A stretch of 21,194 nt of DNA, taken from assembly GCA_964385755.1 (NCBI GenBank), contig CAYLPZ010000025.1, positions 1 to 21,194 of the forward strand. Reading direction: 5' to 3'. This DNA is from CAG-698 sp964385755. Its GTDB lineage: Bacteria > Bacillota_I > Bacilli_A > ML615J-28 > CAG-698. The position numbers and the translations under genes are program-made. Positions 16,498 through 21,194 of this stretch are shown piece after piece. The first letter of the stretch is position 1, and every line of letters starts with the position of its first letter. The notes under the pieces are model-generated. The model was not told where the DNA came from. It saw nothing but the letters and a program-made list of their open reading frames with translations, and searched no databases.

Positions 16498-17268
16498 CTA
16501 AAATGGATACCCCATAACTCCAGTTATCAAGCTTGGATAAATACCATAATAAATCTGTTTTATTGCATGATTATTTAAAGCTGCAGTTCTATTAGTTAGC
16601 ACTCTGGCTAAATCTTTTTGTGATTGAGCGAATTTTTGTTGAGACACCTTAATATTTTTTAATGTATTTGCTCTTAAAGAAATTTTACCATGTTGAGCAC
16701 CTGGTCCACCTACTAATCCAAATACAAGACCAGCTGCAGCAGAAATACCTGCAGAACCCCAATCAATTGAATTACCTGCTACTAAATCTCCTGCTATGCT
16801 TCCCGCAAATGATGTACCAGTTCCAGCAATTCCCATACCAATTACTCCTAATGTGCTTCCACCAAAAGCTCCCATAACTCCACCAACGGCTGTATCCACT
16901 AATAATTGACCAACATTAATAGTTCCTGTTGTGGCTAACTGCATTCCGGCAGATATTCCTGCACTTGTCAATGCTCCTATTCCTGAACCAATTAAAATTG
17001 GCGCTGCAGTTCCACCTGATGCAACAGTAATAACAGCAATCGCTGCAACAGCTACAGCAGCAATAGCAACAACTCCTACTCCTCTCCAGAATGATTCCCA
17101 CGAATGTCCTGTAGGATCACATCGATTTATTGGATCGTTTCCACAGTAACAATACAAGTTTAACCCATTAACTGATTCTGGATCTAAATACTCAATGCTA
17201 TCTGGACTTATAAATCTACAAAGTTCAGGCGAATAATATCTAGAGTTGCAATAATAAAACTCTGTTTC
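16498..17268 (-). pseudogene. 5'-truncated RHS polymorphic toxin tail (orphan tip)
   Basis: The frame is open from GAAACAGAG at 17268 to TAG at 16498 (256 residues). It starts inside the RHS-associated core with a FYYCNSRYYSPELC segment, then FISPDSIEYLDP, LNLYCYCGNDPIN and DPTGH. A Gly/Ala-rich hydrophobic pre-toxin region follows (about residues 60-185), then a variable C-terminal tip of about 65 residues ending GVMGYPF. There is no start codon with a ribosome site in the homologous part. The sequence upstream of 17268 is unrelated to RHS and belongs to the recombinase remnant. An internal TTG near 17157 would give a headless protein. This matches orphan RHS tips, which are silent until recombined onto a full-length RHS gene. 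The activity of the tip is not recognisable. Confidence 0.8.
17104..17268 (-). repeat. RHS core repeat, copy 1 (near-identical to copy 2)
   Basis: About 165 bp encoding ETE-F-YCNSRYYSPELC through DP-GH is near-identical, by eye, to 20991-21152 in the same orientation. Homology begins exactly at GAAACAGAG in both and fades after the DPxG(H) codons, where the toxin-specific parts begin. These are potential substrates for homologous recombination that would delete the 3.9 kb between them and swap the toxin tip. Confidence 0.85.
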
Positions 17269-17301
17269 GACGGAGCTCTCACGAGTATCCTCATTTACCT
17301 T

Positions 17302-17328
17302 TAGCTTACATATTTGTAAGCTATTTTT
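17302..17328 (+). terminator. Hairpin with T-run at the recombinase 3' end
   Basis: TAGCTTACA (17302-17310) pairs perfectly with TGTAAGCTA (17315-17323) around TATT, followed on the plus strand by TTTTT. The T-run is on the plus side although the recombinase reads minus, so it would block transcription coming from the RHS tail side. On the minus strand there is no T-run. Confidence 0.5.
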
Positions 17329-18400
17329 ATATTTCTAGTTTTCACTCCATTAATAACTTTAATATGACTTAATGTTATATGGTCTATTAAGCTATTAATT
17401 AATTCCGGAGTTAATTCATCAAAATTAAGATATTCTTTTAAAGCATGTTTTAGTTTAAGAATATTCTTTTCATTTAATGAATTTTTTAAAAACTTATCTT
17501 CTAATTCTTTTAGTCGATTATTTATTTCTTTTTGTTCTTCTTGATATTTATCTAACATCTTTTGATAGTTACTACTACTCAAACTTTCTTCTATTAAATC
17601 TTCATAAAGCTTTATGACAATTTTCTCTATTTTTTGTAGTCTTACAAGAAGTTTATTATTTCATCGACTAGTTTTTGTAATTCATCGTCTGTATTAGCTT
17701 TCTCAATAATTGTTTTTAAGAATACATCATCACTTAAATTAAGTGATTTTATTAAGGATTTTATTTTATCTTTTACGACATTATATATTTCTAAAAATCT
17801 TATAGTATTAGCTTCTATATCTATTCCATTTCTTACAGAATTACCAATACATCTGTAACCCCATACTAATCTTCCATCTCTTCTTTTGTTATAATAAAGG
17901 TTTAATGTTCTTCCACAGTTTTCACACTTTATTAGACCTTTAAATAAATTAGGATGATTATGTCTTGATGGGCGTTGTCTATGTCTTATTAATTCATGGA
18001 CATGTTCAAAGTCAGATCTTGATATTATTGCTTCATAGGTATTTCTTACTATGATGTGTTCTTCTTTAGGAACTTTCGTGCATTTCTTTGTTTTATAATT
18101 CTTAACTTCATATTTATGATTTTCCATATCACCAATATAAACTATATCTCTTAGAATTGCTCCTACTATTACAGTATTCCAAGTTTCTATATCATAATTT
18201 TTATACATCTGTCTTCTTGTTTCAGTTAGTTTAGTAAATCTTAAATCTCCATTATTAGCTTTATAAATACTAGGTGGAACAATTTTTCTATTATTTAGTT
18301 CTCTAGTAATTTTAACAACACCAATATTAGTAAGTGCTAAATCAAAGATTAATCTTACTGTCTTTGCTGCTTCTTCATCAATAATAAGATGATTTTTATC

Positions 18401-18418
18401 ATAAAACAAACGAGTTTA
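18401..18418. repeat. Palindrome-bearing extra segment 3 in recombinase
   Basis: About 18 extra bases between the codons for YGYKK(D) and DKNHLIID. They contain AAAC-GA-GTTT (18408-18417) and an in-frame TAA. They resemble the segments at 18555 and 18880. Confidence 0.5.
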
Positions 18419-18554
18419 TTTGAGATCATTTTTTATATCCATATGGAGGTTGAGCAGCCATAACATACCTTTTTGCATTAAAAGCTGTTTTGCACTTTTA
18501 ACTTTTCTTGATATGTCTTTAGCGTATATATCATTTAAGATATTCTTAATATGG

Positions 18555-18576
18555 GAAAAATGAACTAGTTCATTAT
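18555..18576. repeat. Palindrome-bearing extra segment 2 in recombinase
   Basis: About 19 extra bases between the codons for NNDI and the PFKN-equivalent of the recombinase. They contain the perfect palindrome ATGAAC-TA-GTTCAT (18560-18573) and an in-frame TAG. Confidence 0.5.
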
Positions 18577-18879
18577 GATATCATTATTGTCATAAAGTGT
18601 ATCTACATTATCATTAATACTGATATATCTTACATCATGACTTGGAAAAAATATTTCATTATAGTATCCAGTCATAATATAATCTCTTTCTAACCTTGAT
18701 AAATCCTTTGTAATTACTAAATTTACAAAACCTGCTTCAATATCTTTAATCATTCTTTTAAACGTAGGACGATTGAAATTTAAGCCGCTAAATCCATCAT
18801 CTATATAATAATCATAGATATTAAATCCTTTTTCTTTCACATATTCTTCTAACATTATTTTTTGAGTTTTAATACTATT

Positions 18880-18904
18880 GCAAGCGAGTTTGCATTATGA
18901 ATGC
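18880..18904. repeat. Palindrome-bearing extra segment 1 in recombinase
   Basis: Here 25 bases replace the roughly 6 expected between the codons for GNEG and NSIKTQ. They contain GCAAGC-GA-GTTTGC (18880-18893) and shift the frame into a TAG at 18877-18875. Confidence 0.5.
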
Positions 18905-18997
18905 ACCCTCATTTCCGTCAGCTAACGATAACCTACAATATATAGCTACATTATAAAGTTTGTTTTGCTTCACTTATTTACCTCCTAGCAAAGCTTA

Positions 18998-19012
18998 AAC
19001 TTTATCTAGCAA
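18998..19012. repeat. Outer inverted repeat, left copy (15 bp)
   Basis: AACTTTATCTAGCAA is the perfect reverse complement of 19924-19938. It lies just upstream of the recombinase ribosome site, next to a TATAAT (minus strand, 19022-19017) that could serve the recombinase. Confidence 0.75.
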
Positions 19013-19032
19013 ATAAATTATATCCCATTTTC

Positions 19033-19290
19033 TTAACATAGTCCACCATTAATACTAGTTAAAATAATATTAACTAACATTTTCTCTATCAATTTAACTA
19101 TTGATTCATCTTCTAATTCTTCAATAACAAAATATGTTATTTGTTTACTTTCTGAATAATATTCAGTTTTAACTTCTTTTTTACCTATAATCTTTTCCTC
19201 TCTTTCATTTACTTGGTCAAAAGCGAAAGCTGGGTATCCCAGTTGTGGCAACGACTTAACCTGCCTATAAAATAAGCAAATTTGCCACAC
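19033..19290 (-). CDS. Unrecognised 85-residue protein upstream of the recombinase
   Basis: I do not recognise this protein. From GTG 19290 it reads as an N-terminal segment MWQICLFYRQVKSLPQLGYP, then a charged, helical body (EREEKIIGKKEVKTEYY, then FVIEELEDESIVKLIEKML), ending SINGGLC. The body looks like a genuine small acidic/basic helical protein. The N-terminal 30 residues are encoded partly by the 20-bp inverted repeat at 19226-19245 and may not be translated. No strong ribosome site is visible at the GTG, and there is no ATG in frame. It ends 60 nt before the recombinase GTG in the same direction, so it could be the first gene of the recombinase unit. It may equally be a decayed accessory gene of that element. 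Confidence 0.4.
   Translation of the reverse strand: MWQICLFYRQVKSLPQLGYPAFAFDQVNEREEKIIGKKEVKTEYYSESKQITYFVIEELEDESIVKLIEKMLVNIILTSINGGLC
19226..19245. repeat. Inner inverted repeat, left copy (20 bp)
   Basis: AAAGCTGGGTATCCCAGTTG is the perfect reverse complement of 19851-19870. It also contains an internal short hairpin (CTGGG-TAT-CCCAG). Flanking bases are partly similar too (GC on one side, then TTGC after a 1-2 base gap). Confidence 0.8.
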
Positions 19291-19458
19291 TTTCTTTATT
19301 AATTTAAATCTCTTTTCCTTGTATGTTTGCTTGTGGCTGAAATATATTTGCTTCGTATAATACTACATTTTAATAAAACAAATTAGATAGTTATATCATT
19401 AACATCAACTCTTTTACTTAAACTTTCACATATAAATTACTTATGGATGAAAAATGGA

Positions 19459-19662
19459 CCCTCAATATATATGGAAAGTTTATTGTGTTTTGTAGGGGTG
19501 TTTTGAGAAAAAAATTTTAAAAATTTAAAAACTGCCCTCAATATATATGGAAAGAAATTTACATTTTGTACGGGTGTTTTATAAAAATTAGTTAAATATT
19601 TTTTTATTCCCCAATCACTATTAAAGAAAAATAAAAATACTCCCTATACTATATATGGAAAG
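19459..19662 (+). repeat. Three degenerate direct repeats with core ATATATGGAAAG
   Basis: CCCTCAATATATATGGAAAG occurs exactly at 19459-19478 and 19535-19554. A variant, CCCTATACTATATATGGAAAG, lies at 19642-19662. The first two copies share a second half as well, TTTTGTA then GGGTGTTTT, giving a unit of about 46 bp. The third copy keeps only the first half. Spacing is 76 and 107 bp, so it is neither a tandem array nor CRISPR. Confidence 0.7.
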
Positions 19663-19720
19663 TTTGGAGTAAAAAGTTAAACGTTTTTATATTATTTGTC
19701 GAACGAAAGTCAAAATATTA

Positions 19721-19754
19721 CAAAAAAAGATATGCCACCTTACATGACATATCT
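19721..19754 (-). terminator. Hairpin with T-run, minus strand
   Basis: On the minus strand AGATATG (19754-19748) pairs with CATATCT (19734-19728) around a 13-nt loop, followed by seven T. It would end minus-strand transcripts coming from the RHS side that pass the first terminator. Confidence 0.55.
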
Positions 19755-19780
19755 ATTGTTTATTTATTATTTAATTGTTG

Positions 19781-19808
19781 TATCCTGCCTTAATATTAAG
19801 GCAGGATA
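19781..19808. repeat. 28-bp perfect palindrome
   Basis: TATCCTGCCTTAAT at 19781-19794 is followed directly by its exact reverse complement to 19808, centred on AATATT. No T-run follows on either strand, so it is not a standard terminator. Beyond it GTTGTA and TACAAC also face each other with a small offset. Confidence 0.8.
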
Positions 19809-19850
19809 AGAAAAATACAACACTACGCTAGTATTTTTGAAATACTTGCG

Positions 19851-19870
19851 CAACTGGGATACCCAGCTTT
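19851..19870. repeat. Inner inverted repeat, right copy (20 bp)
   Basis: CAACTGGGATACCCAGCTTT is the exact reverse complement of 19226-19245. The plus-strand frame here reads QLGYPAF, the same peptide that the left copy encodes on the minus strand. Confidence 0.8.
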
Positions 19871-19880
19871 TGCATCTTGT

Positions 19881-19918
19881 AAAAAGAAAAACAGATATAC
19901 CCGTTAAGATATACCTGT
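19881..19918 (-). terminator. Terminator after the first RHS immunity gene
   Basis: On the minus strand ACAGGTATATC pairs with GGTATATCTGT (11 pairs including two wobbles, stem 19918-19891) and is followed by TTTTCTTTTT. It closes the RHS/immunity transcript about 45 nt after the stop of the gene at 19961. Confidence 0.75.
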
Positions 19919-19923
19919 TCTTA

Positions 19924-19938
19924 TTGCTAGATAAAGTT
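19924..19938. repeat. Outer inverted repeat, right copy (15 bp)
   Basis: TTGCTAGATAAAGTT is the perfect reverse complement of 18998-19012. It lies between the terminator at 19881-19918 and the end of the immunity gene at 19961. Confidence 0.75.
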
Positions 19939-19960
19939 TTGCTATTTATATAAAATACAT

Positions 19961-20356
19961 TTATTTCATATGATCTAAAAATTCATTTTCGGCTTTTACC
20001 GGATTTTCTCTTAAGTCAACTAAGAAACTTCCCTGAATCATCCATTCAGGAGCAAGTATATTTTCATAAGAATATTTTTGAAAGTATAAATCATTTGTAT
20101 AAATGTTTAAAACAAGGTTTTTTTTATATACCCAATTATTTGAAATATTGTTATCAATTATAGAAATCGACTCATTATATTCAATAAATCCTATATATTT
20201 AAATGAAATAAAATCCATATATACTAGTAATTTATTATGTTTTTTACCTATTTCCATAGCATAAACATTATAATCATCAACTATGTTTATATCTCTAGTA
20301 AAATATATTCCATTACTTTTTTCAAAAAGTTTCCAATCTATAATTTTAATTTTCAT
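19961..20356 (-). CDS. Probable immunity protein for the adjacent RHS toxin
   Basis: This is a 131-residue soluble, acidic, beta-rich protein. Tyr, Ile and Asn are abundant, for example YNVYAMEIGKKHNKLLVYMD, KYIGFIEYNESISIID and ILAPEWMIQGSFLVDL. It has no signal peptide and no membrane segment. I do not recognise a specific immunity family. ATG 20356 follows AGGAG by 8 nt, and the gene begins 10 nt after the RHS stop on the same strand. That is the standard place and spacing for a cognate immunity gene co-expressed with a polymorphic toxin. A terminator follows. The expected role is to bind and neutralise the C-terminal toxin domain encoded just upstream, protecting the cell and its siblings; the assignment rests on context. 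Confidence 0.7.
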   Translation of the reverse strand: MKIKIIDWKLFEKSNGIYFTRDINIVDDYNVYAMEIGKKHNKLLVYMDFISFKYIGFIEYNESISIIDNNISNNWVYKKNLVLNIYTNDLYFQKYSYENILAPEWMIQGSFLVDLRENPVKAENEFLDHMK

Positions 20357-20366
20357 TTCAATGCTC

Positions 20367-21194
20367 CTATTTATGATACTTTATCTTATAATCAAACCAT
20401 GGTGAAAAAGGATACCAACTAGGAAAAAACCTATTTCCAACATAGTGAATTTGTACTCCATCAGAAGTATAATAATATTTTTCCCATCCTAGCCAGCTTG
20501 GGAATCTAGGATCGCCCAATCTTATTCCAGAAGAAACCCCTAATGAAGGTTGTGATTTTGCAGTATTTAAAATCATTTGATCTTTCAAATTTTTAGGTGT
20601 TGTATAATCAGGCGAGTGGCAAGTGCTTGGATAAGGTAAAGTCATACCTCCTGCAATATATGATGCTCCACCTAAAGTAATTATAGTAGATACTGCATCA
20701 TATGCTCCATCACCCATAAGTTCTCTTCCAGCATTATAGCCTGTAAGGGCAGCAACACCTTCATTTACTCCTACAGCTACTGTTCCGACAGCTAAAACAC
20801 CAGCACCTATTGATACAGCCGTGGCTGCCGCACTTCCTAATCCTACAATTCCTGTATATGCCACTGCCATTGTACTTGCATAACTAGCAATTGCGGGAGC
20901 TGCAGCTAAAATAGCTCCAGCTGTACATACAGATAAAACAATTATTGCAGCTGCTGCTACAGCACCAATTGCCCAATGATACCATGCATGCCCATCAGGG
21001 TCGATATGATTGATTGGATCATTCGCACAATAGCAGTATAAATTTAATCCGTTGATACTTTGAGGATCTAAATACTCAATGCTATCAGGACTTATGAACC
21101 TACAAAGTTCAGGTGAATAATATCTAGAGTTGCAATAGAAAAGCTCTGTTTCTTCATCATAATAATAACATTTATATCTTATTTTGTTTATATT
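20367..21194 (-). CDS. RHS-family polymorphic toxin, C-terminal 275 residues (gene continues beyond window)
   Basis: The frame is open to the right edge, so this is the 3' end of a larger RHS/WapA-like surface or secreted toxin gene. Residues 1-69 are the end of the RHS-associated core: RYKCYYYDEETELFYCNSRY, FISPDSIEYLDP, LNLYCYCANDPIN and DPDGH. A hydrophobic Ala/Gly-rich pre-toxin region covers about 75-185. The tip (about 190-275) holds DPRF (228-231), a GWEKYYYTSDGVQIHYV segment and an aromatic, basic C-terminus. A DPRF...GW.K...IHY pattern is common in Firmicutes polymorphic-toxin tips, but the enzymatic activity is not established here. In the family the RHS shell encloses the toxin, which is released into neighbouring cells. 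The immunity gene starts 10 nt downstream. Confidence 0.88.
   Translation of the reverse strand, partial: NINKIRYKCYYYDEETELFYCNSRYYSPELCRFISPDSIEYLDPQSINGLNLYCYCANDPINHIDPDGHAWYHWAIGAVAAAAIIVLSVCTAGAILAAAPAIASYASTMAVAYTGIVGLGSAAATAVSIGAGVLAVGTVAVGVNEGVAALTGYNAGRELMGDGAYDAVSTIITLGGASYIAGGMTLPYPSTCHSPDYTTPKNLKDQMILNTAKSQPSLGVSSGIRLGDPRFPSWLGWEKYYYTSDGVQIHYVGNRFFPSWYPFSPWFDYKIKYHK
20991..21152 (-). repeat. RHS core repeat, copy 2
   Basis: This is the same-orientation partner of 17104-17268. Identity by eye is high from GAAACAGAG to the DP-G codons. Upstream of GAAACAGAG this copy continues as RHS (YYYDE), while copy 1 does not, which shows that this is the parental context. Confidence 0.85.

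Larger units (their letters stand above)
17301..18973 (-). pseudogene. Decayed large serine recombinase (resolvase/recombinase/zinc-ribbon family)
   Basis: The pieces add up to a TnpX-like large serine recombinase of about 530-550 codons. It starts at GTG 18973, 7 nt after a perfect AGGAGG at 18986-18981. The order is the catalytic N-terminus YNVAIYCRLS (with the nucleophile Ser of the YCRLS motif), then GFNIYDYYIDDGFSGLNF, NRPTFKRM and KDLSRLERDY. After these come NILNDIYAKDISRKVKSAKQ, QPPYGYKK, the recombinase domain (TVRLIFDLALTNIGVVKI), a zinc ribbon (CENCGRTLN), and a coiled-coil C-terminus with LKYLNFDEL-like sequence. The frame is broken at least five times: near 18880-18904, 18555-18576, about 18463 (one base lost), 18401-18418, and near 17650. 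In-frame TAG or TAA codons occur at several of these. Three breaks contain a short palindrome (see findings). It is therefore inactive unless decoded unusually. It lies between two RHS tips. Confidence 0.88.
19291..19960. other. Gene-free, repeat-rich spacer
   Basis: I see no convincing gene in these 670 bp. They hold three degenerate direct repeats (19459-19662), a terminator hairpin (19721-19754), a 28-bp palindrome (19781-19808), the right copies of both inverted repeats, and the terminator downstream of the immunity gene (19881-19918). The only peptides are very short, for example one at 19443 ending in TAA 26 codons later, and they are not supported as genes. Confidence 0.6.

Noticed and set aside
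16662..17149. Several open frames on both strands over the RHS pre-toxin region
   Set aside because: Gly/Ala-rich codons leave all frames open. Only the minus frame continuing from the RHS core makes sense.
17263..17300. RHS copy 1 as a simple insertion of the recombinase element into an intact RHS gene
   Set aside because: The missing upstream RHS sequence (YYYDE and before) is not found on the far side of the element anywhere up to 19960, so a clean insertion is not supported. An orphan tip, or insertion followed by deletion, fits better.
17301..18973. Stop-codon reassignment to explain the broken recombinase
   Set aside because: The breaks are mostly frameshifts with both TAG and TAA stops. 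Other genes use TGA and TAG as true stops and TGG for Trp.
19459..19662. Possible CRISPR array from the ATATATGGAAAG repeats
   Set aside because: Only three copies, unequal spacing (76 and 107 bp), sequence similarity extending into the would-be spacers, and no cas genes.

Overview
The window is a strongly AT-rich piece of a Gram-positive, Firmicutes-type chromosome. It uses the standard bacterial code: TGA is used as a stop and Trp is TGG. A T-box leader, AGGAGG-type ribosome sites, a Bacillus-like polA/mutM/coaE/dnaB/dnaI/thrS neighbourhood and a VanY-type peptidase (so a peptidoglycan wall) point to an AT-rich lineage such as Erysipelotrichia/RF39-like Bacilli. The exact taxon cannot be fixed from sequence reading alone.

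Layout. (1) 1-2475, plus strand: a small membrane protein, then a type IV prepilin-like protein with a long repetitive, probably beta-helical body, closed by a terminator. (2) 2721-6736, minus strand: a threonyl-tRNA synthetase gene behind a complete T-box leader, followed at tight spacing by a CPBP-family membrane protease and a TPR protein. (3) 6783-9307, minus strand: a sigma-A-type promoter, an unrecognised 122-residue protein, and the helicase-loading proteins DnaB and DnaI. (4) 9369-13992, minus strand: promoter, polA, a nitroreductase, and one reading frame that fuses MutM (formamidopyrimidine-DNA glycosylase) to CoaE (dephospho-CoA kinase), then a terminator. (5) 14099-15887, plus strand: a VanY-like D,D-carboxypeptidase, a Tyr/Pro-rich small protein, and a membrane-anchored protein with a perfect-spacing promoter and a terminator.

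(6) 15893-21194 is accessory DNA read on the minus strand. An RHS-family polymorphic toxin gene enters from the right edge and ends at 20367, followed by a probable immunity gene (19961-20356). A second RHS tail (16498-17268) starts abruptly inside the conserved core, ends in a different tip, and is followed by another candidate immunity gene. The two core segments are near-identical, the arrangement expected of a main toxin plus an orphan tip that can be exchanged by recombination. Between them lie a decayed large serine recombinase (17301-18973), a small unknown gene, and about 650 bp with no evident gene but many repeats: two nested perfect inverted-repeat pairs, a 28-bp perfect palindrome, three degenerate direct repeats and at least two terminator hairpins.

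The most unusual observations are the three short palindrome-bearing additions that coincide with reading-frame breaks in the recombinase, the nested inverted repeats beside it, the RHS tip array itself, and the MutM-CoaE fusion.
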